This document shows, one piece after another, positions 34,551-44,009 of a DNA stretch of 64,000 nucleotides. The position numbers and the translations under genes are program-made. Each line of letters opens with the position of its first letter. The first letter of the stretch is position 1. The notes beneath the pieces were generated by a model. It did not search any database and was not told where the DNA came from. It was given only the letters and a program-made list of their open reading frames with translations. The stretch is from RGIG4079 sp045637505 (lineage in GTDB: Bacteria > Bacteroidota > Bacteroidia > Bacteroidales > Muribaculaceae), in NCBI GenBank assembly GCA_045637505.1, contig JAZTZO010000016.1, positions 1-64,000 on the forward strand, given 5' to 3'.

Positions 34551-35354
34551 ATGGAGATTAATAAGGTTTATAAGCTATATTTTAGTGCTACATACACAAC
34601 TAAAAAAGTGATTGATGCGATTGCTGATAAATTGAGCGATTGCATTATTGATTATGATATTACATCACAACCTCTGTCAGAAATAATTGAAATGGGTAGG
34701 GGAGATGTGTTGGTAATTGGAGTGCCTGTATATGGTGGACGTATACCCGAAAGTACGTTGAAATCTATAGCTCAATTAAAAGGAAATGGTGCTCCAGCCA
34801 TTATTAGTTGTGTATATGGAAATCGCGACTATGATGATGCCTTGCTTGAATTGAGAAATGAGGTAGAAGAAAGAGGTTTTAATATTGTGTCGGCAAGTGC
34901 TTTTATTGCCCGTCATTCAATTTTTACTCAAATAGCAAAGGATAGGCCTAATACAGATGACATGGCACAGGTATTCCAGTTTGCAGTACGTTCAAAATCT
35001 ATTATTGAGTCGCTCGATGATTTTAGTCTGTTGCAACAAATAGATGTGAAAGGTAATATGCCATATAAAGTATTTAATCAATTGCCAATGTATCCGACGG
35101 GCAATGAAAATTGCGTGGAATGTGGAGTGTGTGCTTCAAAATGTCCTGTTGGTGCTATTTCAATTGATAATCCTCGAGCAACTGATGAATTGAAATGTTT
35201 GGCATGTGGTCGTTGTATCATTGAATGTGCTGTTGGTGCTCGTGGATTCAATGGCGAATTTTTCGAAGCTCGTGCCATTAAGTTCAAAGAATCATTCTCA
35301 ATTCCCAAAGAAAATGAAACTTATTATGCATTAAGAAACAATTGTGTAAGTTAA
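34551..35354 (+). CDS. EFR1-family flavodoxin/ferredoxin fusion
   Basis: This 267-residue cytoplasmic protein joins a flavodoxin-like domain (about 1-160; the FMN-phosphate loop region reads LYFSATYTTKKV and the second loop GVPVYGGRIP) to two [4Fe-4S] motifs. These are CVECGVCASKCP (about 187-198) and CLACGRCIIEC (about 217-227), each CxxCxxCxxxC. It fits the EFR1 family of electron-transfer proteins common in anaerobic gut bacteria. Redox partners are not shown by context. It is 33 nt upstream of a small lipoprotein gene. Confidence 0.9.
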   Translation: MEINKVYKLYFSATYTTKKVIDAIADKLSDCIIDYDITSQPLSEIIEMGRGDVLVIGVPVYGGRIPESTLKSIAQLKGNGAPAIISCVYGNRDYDDALLELRNEVEERGFNIVSASAFIARHSIFTQIAKDRPNTDDMAQVFQFAVRSKSIIESLDDFSLLQQIDVKGNMPYKVFNQLPMYPTGNENCVECGVCASKCPVGAISIDNPRATDELKCLACGRCIIECAVGARGFNGEFFEARAIKFKESFSIPKENETYYALRNNCVS

Positions 35355-35387
35355 TTGTTGTAATATTGAATTTTAAATTATTATAAT

Positions 35388-35837
35388 ATGAAAAAGTTAA
35401 TTTATTTATTACTTGTCTTGCCATTGATTATGGCATCATGTAAAGACGATGAAGATCCTAATGTGGATTTTAAAGTAGAAATTTCGGGAGGTAAGAATGT
35501 TGATGGAACAATATATGTACTAAAAGGCGATACATTGACGATTAATGACATATTTGTAGAATCAAATGACGATCGTAATGTTGCGATGGGTGCTGTATCA
35601 TTTTTCTGGGATGGACAATTCTTATATACTAAACAATTGCCTCCTTACAGAATTCAGATTTTTACTGAAAAAATGATTCTGCCAAACCATATTTTGGAGT
35701 TTAATTGTCCGTTATATGTTGAAGATTCACCTATTTTAACCGCTTATTTTAGATATCCGGTGAAATTAGTCGGTTCAATAGATAGTATCCCAAACACACC
35801 ATCTCAGCCCATAACTTCAGGATTTAGACTTGAATAA
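35388..35837 (+). CDS. Small lipoprotein of unknown function
   Basis: This 149-residue protein has a lipoprotein signal peptide (MKKLIYLLLVLPLIMASCKDD; lipobox Cys at residue 18) followed by an acidic linker, as in surface-exposed Bacteroidetes lipoproteins. The rest is predicted beta structure with no recognised domain. It follows the EFR1 gene by 33 nt and ends at the hairpin at 35866-35906. Confidence 0.72.
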   Translation: MKKLIYLLLVLPLIMASCKDDEDPNVDFKVEISGGKNVDGTIYVLKGDTLTINDIFVESNDDRNVAMGAVSFFWDGQFLYTKQLPPYRIQIFTEKMILPNHILEFNCPLYVEDSPILTAYFRYPVKLVGSIDSIPNTPSQPITSGFRLE

Positions 35838-35865
35838 TATATTAATCTACAACAGACAATAAGTT

Positions 35866-35906
35866 AAATAAGAAATCCCAATCATTTAAGTTGGGATTTC
35901 TTATTT
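35866..35906. terminator. Bidirectional terminator
   Basis: A 16-bp perfect stem (AAATAAGAAATCCCAA with its complement) closes a 9-nt loop between the convergent lipoprotein and CBM9-like genes. A T run follows on the plus strand. Confidence 0.82.
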
Positions 35907-35935
35907 TGTTGTATATGTTTATAATATTAAAACGA

Positions 35936-36583
35936 TTATTCTAAAGTGATATCACCAAAGAATTCTTGTCGATGGAAATCGGGTTTGTCTGTATAAATAG
36001 GATTCCAACTCATATAGTGAGGTTGTGTGCAACCTGACGCGCATTTGTAAAAGTTGCCTTTCATTGCAATAGGACTGCCATTGTACTCAATGCCAATAAG
36101 TGATAGTGGAATTGCAACTAATAAGTTCCATGAAAATATTCCTTCAAGTTCTTGGAATGGCTTATTTCCACATGAAGCATAACGAAGTACTTGTGCCAAC
36201 TCATCATCATTGAGTCGTGTCGGATTTTTTCGTTCAGTTCGATGAGATGCGTTAATAGTTCCGATACAATTGAATTCAAAATTCCAATAATGGTTATCGC
36301 ACATAGGTGCTACGAAAAATTCAACGCATGAATCTTGGCTAACTGGAGAATTATTCTCATAATTTACTGCTTTTAAATAGTTGCATCGCACAAAAAAATC
36401 AATGTAGATGTATTTGCCATCGTGGGCAATTGTAAAAGATGAAAGAGGTTTATATGGGTATTCTTTAGCCCAATTTAAAGTGTCAATGATATGTCTTTCT
36501 CCTTTCTCATCAAGAATATTTATGATGTTATCAAATTGAATGTTTTGAGAAACTTCAACTTTAGGTACATTAAGGGTTTTCAT
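35936..36583 (-). CDS. Carbohydrate-binding family 9-like protein
   Basis: This 215-residue protein has the layout of stand-alone CBM9-like proteins: a start where ligands are compared (FTIAHDGKYIYIDFFVRCNYLKA), SCVEFFVAP (strand preceding the binding cleft), YWNFEFNCIGTINAS and SWNLLVAIPLSLIG. There is no signal peptide, so it would be cytoplasmic, which is odd for a carbohydrate-binding module; the ligand is unknown. It follows the LysE gene by 17 nt on the same strand. Confidence 0.72.
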   Translation of the reverse strand: MKTLNVPKVEVSQNIQFDNIINILDEKGERHIIDTLNWAKEYPYKPLSSFTIAHDGKYIYIDFFVRCNYLKAVNYENNSPVSQDSCVEFFVAPMCDNHYWNFEFNCIGTINASHRTERKNPTRLNDDELAQVLRYASCGNKPFQELEGIFSWNLLVAIPLSLIGIEYNGSPIAMKGNFYKCASGCTQPHYMSWNPIYTDKPDFHRQEFFGDITLE

Positions 36584-36600
36584 AAATAAAAAATTATTAA

Positions 36601-37239
36601 TTAGACTAAATCTTTAATAGCCCATCCGAAACCAATAACAGCCATACCAATAAGTACTGAGCCTATAATGCGGTTGATTATCCACATAGAACGCACATTG
36701 AAATGATTCCTTACTGAGTTAACAAACAATGTAACTACGTACCACCAAGCTAATGCGCCGATAAATATGCTTAAATATCCAGCAATATAATGGTAGGCAT
36801 GATATTCATGTTGAATAAAATTAAAACGAGCAAAAAGTCCAATTATAAAAAACAGTATAAGTGGATTTGAGAATGTAAATAAGAAACCTGTAACGAGGTT
36901 GCTCCAAAAATTATTTCCAGCTTCCTCGGCTGGCTTTAAATCTCGAGTGGGATTTTTTTTAAATAGATATATTCCAAAAGCAATTAATACTATACCCCCA
37001 ATGATTTGTAATGCAAACTGATTTTGCTCTATAAAGTCGGTAATAAATGAGATTCCAAGACCAACCAAAAGACAGTATATAATGTCGGAAATAGCAGCCC
37101 CTATGCCGGTATAAAATGCTGGCCAACGCCCTTTATTAAGTGTGCGTTGAATGCATAACATACCAATCGGTCCCATTGGTGCCGATATTAATATGCCAAT
37201 AGCTATTCCACGAGGTATTATTTGAAGTAAATAATCCAT
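36601..37239 (-). CDS. LysE-family amino-acid exporter
   Basis: This inner-membrane protein has 212 residues and six hydrophobic helices. The LysE signature is visible at the start: GIAIGILISAPMGPIGMLCIQRTLNKG. These proteins export amino acids or related small molecules; the substrate is unknown. The frame can be extended to an ATG at 37257, but the promoter at 37247-37278 would then lie inside the gene, so MDYLLQIIPRG at 37239 is the start. The transcript would begin within a few bases of the start codon, so it may be nearly leaderless. Confidence 0.88.
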   Translation of the reverse strand: MDYLLQIIPRGIAIGILISAPMGPIGMLCIQRTLNKGRWPAFYTGIGAAISDIIYCLLVGLGISFITDFIEQNQFALQIIGGIVLIAFGIYLFKKNPTRDLKPAEEAGNNFWSNLVTGFLFTFSNPLILFFIIGLFARFNFIQHEYHAYHYIAGYLSIFIGALAWWYVVTLFVNSVRNHFNVRSMWIINRIIGSVLIGMAVIGFGWAIKDLV

Positions 37240-37246
37240 TATTGTA

Positions 37247-37278
37247 CAAAGATACACAATGTTATAATTTTAGACAAA
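37247..37278 (-). promoter_or_regulatory. Promoter for the LysE/CBM9-like operon
   Basis: On the minus strand TTTG (37278-37275) and TATCTTTG (37254-37247) are separated by exactly 20 nt, a perfect consensus match. The start site would be near 37241, about 2 nt from the start codon at 37239. The preceding terminator hairpin ends only 3 nt upstream of the -33 element. Confidence 0.82.
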
Positions 37279-37281
37279 TAA

Positions 37282-37321
37282 AAACAACGGGTAACACAAA
37301 TTTTTGTGTTACCCGTTGTTT
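37282..37321. terminator. Terminator after the alpha-amylase gene
   Basis: A 19-bp perfect stem (AAACAACGGGTAACACAAA and its complement) with a 2-nt loop begins 19 nt after the amylase stop codon on the minus strand. A run of A/T pairs at the base supplies U residues. Confidence 0.82.
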
Positions 37322-37340
37322 AATATAGAGTCAATAAAGC

Positions 37341-40079
37341 CTATTTTACAAGAACTTTAGTGCAATTGCCGTCAATGTTGACAACATAAACACCAGCAGG
37401 AACTTTTAAAGTTGAATATTTTTGACCTGTAACAGAGTAAACTGCCACGTTTTCATATTCACCATCAATAACAATTTCGCCGTTACCACCATAAACATTA
37501 TATTTAGATGTATTATCGGCAATAATACCTTCTACTCCAGCAATGTCATTAGTGCCAATTACCACATAACAGTGAGCAGGAACTTTAATAGAAACATTAG
37601 AACCGCTAAAAGTAACTTGTGGTTCAAAACCATAAGAACAGCTTAATACTTGAAAGTTGCTTGCATTCATTTTACTTACCGAAGTTGAAAATGGTCGAGT
37701 CCCAGTCATGTTAGGGTTGGTAATACAGAGAATTTCTTTGTTGCCACTTTCTAAGCGTATTGTACGACCTCCAGACCAGCTTGATGAATTGCAGTTCATT
37801 GCTTTAAGAGATTTTTCAGTAAATAAATCAGGGTTATCTACGCGAAGATGGCAAAGTTCTGTATATGATTTATGCAAACCAGCGCGATCTTCGTCATCAA
37901 GGTAACTCCAAATTACTTTTTTAGGACTTGTATCGTTACCGCCATCAGAAGATTTAGTCGTTTGGTCAGCACCAAGTTCGCCAAATTGCCAAATCATGTG
38001 TGCCCCTGGAGCAAGAAGCATTTGAGCCGCTACTGAGCCAAGACGCTTCATGCTGTTAGCGTGATTCCCCTTGATATAAGTGCTTGTAGCATATGCTTGT
38101 TGTTTGTAACCCATGCGTTCTTCGTCATGGCTTTCTGCATACGATACGGTTGATGCCCATGTACGACTGTCATTTGTTGACATGAATCGGTTACAGTCAG
38201 CACCACTTTGGAATCCCATTGCATATTGACAAGAAGCATTGCTAACATTTGCCCAGTTCATTTGCCCATCTGCAGCCATTGCATTTTCTTCTTGAGAGCC
38301 TGCAAGGTGTTCGTTAATATGGTAAACGTTAGGGTTAACTTCTTTCATTGCTGCATGAAGAGCCTTCATGTTGTCAACGCGTGATTGGTTATATTTTTCA
38401 GTATCGCCACCATAGCTAGCATTGTTGCCAAGTCCTTTCACTAGGTCAAAACGGAAACCATCAACTTTATATGCAGTCATCCAATATTTCAAAGCATCTT
38501 TCCATTGTTGTTGAACGAGAGCATTGTCTTGTTTCCAGTCGTTCAATACGCTGTAAGCGTGTGGAGCTTCTTCGTTATAGAATGGGTTTGATGCGATAGG
38601 ATACATTTGGTACCAAGGATGCAAGCCAGCACTTTGGTTAAATACGATGTCAAGTATTACTGCTATGCCGTTTTGGTGACAAAGGTCAATAAATTCACGA
38701 TAATCATCGTGTGTACCATAAGCTTTGTCAGGCGCAAAGTAGAAGTTTGTATTATAGCCCCAAGAATTATTTCCATCAAATTCCATAATTGGCATCAATT
38801 CTACTGCGTTTACACCGAGCGCTTTGATGTAAGGAATTTTTGCGATTGCTGCGCGAATTGTACCATTGCCATTAGCTTCACCTTCTGTGCCAGTAAAGTC
38901 ACGGAATAACATTTCGTAGATGATAAGGTCTTTTTTATCGGGAGCAACAAAGTTTTTTACTTTCCAATTATAGTTGTCACGAGTGCCTTTGTAAACAGCA
39001 AGCATAATACCATCTAATCCTTTCTCAAAAGGATAGTTGATTAAGCCAGGATAAACATTTTTGTCAAGCCATTTGTCGCTATATGGGTCAAGAACGAGTT
39101 TAGCATATGGGTCACCAACTTTGATTGTTGCATCAACTACATAATAGTAAGGGTATTCTTTATTAGGGTCAAGACCACTAACAGTTGTCCAGAAGTAACG
39201 ATTTCCATTATAATCTTGATATTTCATTACGTTTTTATCAAGTGTTTGATAATCATCCCATGAAGGAACCAATATAACACTTTTTTTGCCTGGAGCTGCA
39301 AGACAGAATGTTACTGTACCGTCGGCGTTTTCAACTGCCCCCATCTTAGGTATACCACCAGGGTAGTTTTGTTGTACAGCAGCATTCATGTAGATGAAAG
39401 TAATGGACTCTTCTTTGGTTTCAGTGCCATTGTTTGCAATAGCTTTAACCTCATATGTTCCTTTTGTGCTGAAAGTATAAGAAGCAGTAAGCATAGTCCC
39501 ATTAGCAACATTTTTAATAGATGTTCCATTTACTGTTAAATCTATTTTTGAATCTTCAGTAGTTGTAACATTAAATGTTACTGTTGTTGGTTCAGAAATG
39601 ATTGTTGATTCTTCAGAGTGATTAAATGTCATTTGGAAACCGCCAGGCTTAACTTCAATGAAGTTGTCTTTAGTTTGAACTGAGCCATCGGCAGTTCTTG
39701 CAATAATACATATGTGAGTAACAGTTTCGTTTGGATCTGTTATTCCAAAATATGTGCGAATGTCACCAATGTTTAGTTCATATGTATTAGCCGAAACATA
39801 TTTAAATTTAGTTTCTTCGGTATTAACAGCCCAATCAGTTTTTACATATGACCAGATACTTGGACTTTTAGTTGTAAATACACCAATGTGAGTGTAAAGA
39901 GGTGTTGTAGAAGGGAGATTTTGTAATCCTTTCACATCTTGTTTGTCAGCATGGAATGTAATTACTACATTTTTGCTTGATTCTTGAAGTGGTGAAGGGG
40001 ATGGTGTAAACACCTGAGCTGAAATGTGTGCAGAACAACACACAATCAACATTGTCAATAAAGATAAAACTTTTTTCAT
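37341..40079 (-). CDS. Secreted alpha-amylase family glycoside hydrolase (GH13-like) with sorting-like C-terminus
   Basis: This 912-residue protein would cut alpha-glucans. A signal peptide (to about ISAQ, residue 21) is followed by beta domains, an early-set/CBM48-like module (about 240-330, GGIPKMGAVENADGTVTF), and the catalytic barrel. Catalytic segments are GFRFDLVKGL (nucleophile Asp, about 541), NEHLAG (acid/base Glu, about 587) and SHDEE (third Asp, about 654). The last 70 residues (VAVYSVTGQKYSTLKVPAGVYVVNI ... KVLVK) resemble a type IX sorting domain. It is transcribed alone from an element at 40137-40144 and ends at the hairpin at 37282-37321. No SusC/D genes adjoin it. Confidence 0.9.
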   Translation of the reverse strand: MKKVLSLLTMLIVCCSAHISAQVFTPSPSPLQESSKNVVITFHADKQDVKGLQNLPSTTPLYTHIGVFTTKSPSIWSYVKTDWAVNTEETKFKYVSANTYELNIGDIRTYFGITDPNETVTHICIIARTADGSVQTKDNFIEVKPGGFQMTFNHSEESTIISEPTTVTFNVTTTEDSKIDLTVNGTSIKNVANGTMLTASYTFSTKGTYEVKAIANNGTETKEESITFIYMNAAVQQNYPGGIPKMGAVENADGTVTFCLAAPGKKSVILVPSWDDYQTLDKNVMKYQDYNGNRYFWTTVSGLDPNKEYPYYYVVDATIKVGDPYAKLVLDPYSDKWLDKNVYPGLINYPFEKGLDGIMLAVYKGTRDNYNWKVKNFVAPDKKDLIIYEMLFRDFTGTEGEANGNGTIRAAIAKIPYIKALGVNAVELMPIMEFDGNNSWGYNTNFYFAPDKAYGTHDDYREFIDLCHQNGIAVILDIVFNQSAGLHPWYQMYPIASNPFYNEEAPHAYSVLNDWKQDNALVQQQWKDALKYWMTAYKVDGFRFDLVKGLGNNASYGGDTEKYNQSRVDNMKALHAAMKEVNPNVYHINEHLAGSQEENAMAADGQMNWANVSNASCQYAMGFQSGADCNRFMSTNDSRTWASTVSYAESHDEERMGYKQQAYATSTYIKGNHANSMKRLGSVAAQMLLAPGAHMIWQFGELGADQTTKSSDGGNDTSPKKVIWSYLDDEDRAGLHKSYTELCHLRVDNPDLFTEKSLKAMNCNSSSWSGGRTIRLESGNKEILCITNPNMTGTRPFSTSVSKMNASNFQVLSCSYGFEPQVTFSGSNVSIKVPAHCYVVIGTNDIAGVEGIIADNTSKYNVYGGNGEIVIDGEYENVAVYSVTGQKYSTLKVPAGVYVVNIDGNCTKVLVK

Positions 40080-40136
40080 GTGTATAATTTTTTAATAATG
40101 TTAATTACTTATAGAAGTATGATATAAACTGATTTA

Positions 40137-40144
40137 CAAAGATA
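40137..40144 (-). promoter_or_regulatory. -7 element for the alpha-amylase gene
   Basis: TATCTTTG on the minus strand matches the consensus exactly; no TTTG occurs at the usual spacing. The predicted leader is about 50 nt. Confidence 0.5.
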
Positions 40145-40191
40145 GTAAAAAAAATATAAAGCTTATGTATTCACATCGTTTTTAATCAAAA

Positions 40192-41658
40192 TTAATGTGA
40201 TAAATGATACCTTCTTGATGCATCAATGCGTAATAATATAAATAACAAGAATGTGAATCCCCATAATGATGAACCTCCATAACTAAAAAATGGCAGAGGA
40301 ATTCCAATAACAGGGCATAAGCCTATAACCATCCCAATATTAATGCAGAAGTGGAATATAAAGTAACTTGCTACACAATATGCATAAACGCGCCCAAATG
40401 TTGTAGGTTGTCGTTCGGCGATACTAATTATACGGAGTATTAAAGCTAAAAATAGCGCAATTACAGTGGCACTACCGATAAACCCTTCTTCTTCCCCAAT
40501 TGTACAAAAGATAAAGTCGGTATGCTGTTCTGGTACATATTTTAATTTGGTTTGGGTCCCATTTAGAAATCCTTTGCCAGCAAAACCACCTGAACCTATT
40601 GCAATTTTAGATTGGTTAACATTGTATCCCGCACCTTTTAAATCTTCTTCAATACCTAATGCAACTTTAATACGAAGTTGTTGATGTGGTTCAAGGACGT
40701 TGCCAAATACATAATTAACAGACAAAAGAAATATAATTGATAAAACAACTGTGCCTATTGTTATTAATAACTTATTAGATTTGAGTTTCATTAATTCAAA
40801 TCCACAATATAAACATGCTATAATAAGTATTGAGATGAAATAAAAAGTTCCATTGATATTTAACCCACATAGAGATAAAAGACCAACCAATAAACCACTT
40901 GCAACAAACCCGAATAATATGTTCCTTGCTAAAAAAAATTTTTTGCAATATATTGCAATCATCGCCACCATAACTAACATGATGATAATATAGATTGAGA
41001 ATTCACCCGATGGAATCCCTAGAATTGTTGATTCGGTGAACTTGACGGCAACAACAAATATTATAACAGCAAATAATGCTGCAAAAAGAATTAATCCACT
41101 CATCCCCTCTCGATATAATACAAAAAATAGTGATAGGTATACTAATGCTGAACCAGTTTCACGTTGCATTAATATTAGAAAAATAGGGATGAAAATAATT
41201 GCCAGAACTTTAAGGTAGTTTGAAGGATTGCCGCTTAAAGTGAAATTATATTCGCTGAACATTTTTGCTAGAGCTAATGCTGTTGCAAATTTAGCAAATT
41301 CAGCCGGTTGCAGACTCATTGGGCCAAGTACAATCCACGAATGCGACCCTTTTATGTCGGGTGCTATGAATATTGTTATAAATAGGAGTAATATAAGCGC
41401 CAGGTATAAAGGATAGGCGTATGTTTCATATAATCGAGAGTCAATTAGAAGTAGCACAAGTCCCAATATAAAAGAAAGACCTATCCATCTAATTTGTTTT
41501 CCTGAAAATTCTCCAAAATCAAATATGCTAGCGTTGTCAAAATCGTAACTTGCAGCATAAATACTGACAACTCCTGCAATGATCATCATTGCATATATAA
41601 TTAAAGTAACCCAATCAAGGTTCTTAATTAAAGACTGATTAGTGCTTCTTAACCCCAC
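40192..41658 (-). CDS. rodA: Rod-shape peptidoglycan glycosyltransferase RodA
   Basis: RodA is the SEDS-family polymerase that makes glycan strands for side-wall growth together with PBP2. The 488 residues are longer than in E. coli (about 370), as usual in Bacteroidales, with additional hydrophobic segments in the middle. The SEDS signatures SWIVLGPMSLQPAEFAKFATAL (about 110-131) and IGEEEGFIGSA and PLPFFSYGGSSL near the C-terminus are intact. It is last in the purH-mreBCD-mrdA-rodA operon and overlaps mrdA by 20 nt. Confidence 0.96.
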   Translation of the reverse strand: MGLRSTNQSLIKNLDWVTLIIYAMMIIAGVVSIYAASYDFDNASIFDFGEFSGKQIRWIGLSFILGLVLLLIDSRLYETYAYPLYLALILLLFITIFIAPDIKGSHSWIVLGPMSLQPAEFAKFATALALAKMFSEYNFTLSGNPSNYLKVLAIIFIPIFLILMQRETGSALVYLSLFFVLYREGMSGLILFAALFAVIIFVVAVKFTESTILGIPSGEFSIYIIIMLVMVAMIAIYCKKFFLARNILFGFVASGLLVGLLSLCGLNINGTFYFISILIIACLYCGFELMKLKSNKLLITIGTVVLSIIFLLSVNYVFGNVLEPHQQLRIKVALGIEEDLKGAGYNVNQSKIAIGSGGFAGKGFLNGTQTKLKYVPEQHTDFIFCTIGEEEGFIGSATVIALFLALILRIISIAERQPTTFGRVYAYCVASYFIFHFCINIGMVIGLCPVIGIPLPFFSYGGSSLWGFTFLLFILLRIDASRRYHLSH

Positions 41659-43501
41659 TATTAACGATTGTATTTGATGTTAACATTTGACGTTCCATAC
41701 CTTTGCGTTCGGGACGAATTGTGCCTGTAAGGTATTTTTCGATTACTAAGCTACCAATAGGTACACCATATGCAGCACCAAACCCCGCATTCTCAACATA
41801 TACGCATACTGCAATTTTAGGATTATTGTATGGGGCAAATCCAATAAATGCAGAGTGGTCACGACCATGTGGGTTTTGAGCAGTACCAGTTTTTCCGCAA
41901 ACTTCAATATCATCTAAGTCAGCTTTCTTACATGTGCCATCTATAACTGCCATCCGCATTCCATCAACAATAGCCCTATAGTGTTTTTTATCGATAGTTG
42001 GATATCTCTTTTTTAATAATTCTTCGGGTAATACCGTGTCGGTTACTTCTTTTACTATATGAGGAGTTATAAACCAACCTCTATTAGCAATAGTAGCACA
42101 AAGATTAGCTATTTGTATAGGAGTTGCTGAAACCTCACCTTGTCCTATTGAAACCGAGATAATAGTATTTGCACTCCAGTGATTTTCACCATATCGATCG
42201 CTATACCAATTTGCATTTGGTAAGAAACCACGGCTTTCACTTGGTAAATCAACACCAAGACGATATCCAAATCCTAATGATACTAAATGATTTTTCCAAA
42301 CTTCAAAAGCATTTGCTGTGCTTCCGTATTTGGACTTTTTGTCAATTAAAGCTTTAAAACCCCAACAGAAATAAGCATTGCATGAAGTCTCAAGGGCTGG
42401 TTTGAGTGTAATAGGGGAGCTATGAGGGTGACATCCTAATTTAAGCCCTCCTGAAACATATCCCTTTGAACAAGGATATGGTGTTCCAGTAGTTACAATT
42501 TTTTCTTGAAGTAATATCAAACCTTGACTTGGCTTAAATGTTGACCCTGGAGGATATGCTGCCATTAAAGCTCTATTAAATAGTGGCTTATATTTGTCTT
42601 TTGCAAGTTCTTTATAGTTTTTCCCTCTGTTGCGACCCACGAGTAATGTTGGGTCATAAGTGGGGCTAGTAACAAGCGCTAATATTTCCCCCGTAGCCGG
42701 TTCTATGGCAACAACAGCGCCAATCTTATTAATCATTAATGACTCGGCATATTTTTGGAGTTCTACATCAATGCTTAATTTGATGTCTTTCCCTGATATT
42801 GGCGCGATATCATTTTTGCCATTTTCATATTTGCCTTGTATTCTACCTCTTGCGTCGCGAATTAAAACTTCAACGCCCTTTTTCCCTCTTAGGTATTTTT
42901 CATAACTTTTTTCAACGCCTACATCGCCACAATAGTCTCCTGCTTGATAATAGGAATCATTTTCAATATCTTTTGCATTAACTTCGCGAATATTTCCAAG
43001 AAGATTGGCTGCCGTAAGATGGTTGTACTGACGAAGTATGCGCTTTTGAATAAAAAAACCAGGGTAGCGATAAAGTTTTTCTTGCAATCGGCCATAATCT
43101 TCAACCGAGAGGTGTGATATTAATTGTTGAGGCGTATATGAAGAATAGCCAGGGTTAATAGTTCTATCCTTCATATCAGTTATTCTCTTCAATAAATCTT
43201 CTTTTGTGATATTTAAGGTTCTGCAAAAGTCAAGCGTATCAAATCCCTGTACATCGCGTGGGATAATCATTACATCGTAGGCGGGTTGGTTGTATACAAT
43301 TAGTTCTCCATTTCTATCATAGATTATGCCTCGAGATGGATAGATTGTTTTTTTTAGAAAAGCATTACTATCGGCATACTCTTTATATTTATCATTATTA
43401 ATTTGTAGACCAAATAGTCGTATAAGATATATTATTGCAATAACAATAATAAATCCACTTATTACATATTTTCGCTTCTCTAAATTATAATTTTTTCTCA
43501 C
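41639..43501 (-). CDS. mrdA: Penicillin-binding protein 2
   Basis: PBP2 is the transpeptidase partner of RodA in cell elongation. The 620-residue protein has one N-terminal transmembrane helix (about 14-32), a pedestal/dimerisation region with the segment YPSRGIIYDRNGELIVYNQPAYDV, and a transpeptidase domain with the active-site SxxK in PGSTFKPSQG (about 320), the SxN motif in ETSCNAYF (about 375) and KTG in VCGKTGTAQNP (about 542). It overlaps mreD by 17 nt and rodA by 20 nt, indicating tight coupling. Confidence 0.96.
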   Translation of the reverse strand: MRKNYNLEKRKYVISGFIIVIAIIYLIRLFGLQINNDKYKEYADSNAFLKKTIYPSRGIIYDRNGELIVYNQPAYDVMIIPRDVQGFDTLDFCRTLNITKEDLLKRITDMKDRTINPGYSSYTPQQLISHLSVEDYGRLQEKLYRYPGFFIQKRILRQYNHLTAANLLGNIREVNAKDIENDSYYQAGDYCGDVGVEKSYEKYLRGKKGVEVLIRDARGRIQGKYENGKNDIAPISGKDIKLSIDVELQKYAESLMINKIGAVVAIEPATGEILALVTSPTYDPTLLVGRNRGKNYKELAKDKYKPLFNRALMAAYPPGSTFKPSQGLILLQEKIVTTGTPYPCSKGYVSGGLKLGCHPHSSPITLKPALETSCNAYFCWGFKALIDKKSKYGSTANAFEVWKNHLVSLGFGYRLGVDLPSESRGFLPNANWYSDRYGENHWSANTIISVSIGQGEVSATPIQIANLCATIANRGWFITPHIVKEVTDTVLPEELLKKRYPTIDKKHYRAIVDGMRMAVIDGTCKKADLDDIEVCGKTGTAQNPHGRDHSAFIGFAPYNNPKIAVCVYVENAGFGAAYGVPIGSLVIEKYLTGTIRPERKGMERQMLTSNTIVNSGVKKH

Positions 43502-44006
43502 TTTGTTTAGTTGCTATGCGATCAATTCCTAAAATAATGATAAATGAAAAAATTGTACTTGATACTATTTGTCCTAATAATCTGAAAAAGTTGAAGAATG
43601 AAAATGCTTCAATAGTAAAAACTATAATGCAGTATAATAAGACGATAGATAACAAGTATTTGAAATATGATGCAAATCCAATTGACTTGATTGTAACTTC
43701 GCCGTCAGAAATATCATCTTCACGTGGGACATATAGCCTTAAAATATTCCTTCTTACAAAAGACGTAATTGTACAAGCAAGCGCGTGCATCCCTTGTGTA
43801 TCGGAAAATATATCAACCAATAATCCTGTTAAAAATGCGATTGTTAGGACAATATTAATATTTAAGGTTAAAGGTAATCTTACAAGTAAATATATAAATA
43901 TTATAGGTATCGCAATATTAAACAGACAGATGTTATTACATATAACAACTTGTGCCAATATTAGAACAAAGAATAATATTATAAAGTTAATTGCAGTCTT
44001 CCCCAT
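43485..44006 (-). CDS. mreD: Rod shape-determining membrane protein MreD
   Basis: MreD is a small polytopic membrane protein of the elongasome. It has 173 residues with about five hydrophobic helices and little sequence conservation, so identity rests on size, topology and position between mreC (3-nt gap) and mrdA (17-nt overlap). The segment TGLLVDIFSDTQGMHALACT fits the family. Confidence 0.9.
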   Translation of the reverse strand: MGKTAINFIILFFVLILAQVVICNNICLFNIAIPIIFIYLLVRLPLTLNINIVLTIAFLTGLLVDIFSDTQGMHALACTITSFVRRNILRLYVPREDDISDGEVTIKSIGFASYFKYLLSIVLLYCIIVFTIEAFSFFNFFRLLGQIVSSTIFSFIIILGIDRIATKQSEKKL

Positions 44007-44009
44007 ATC

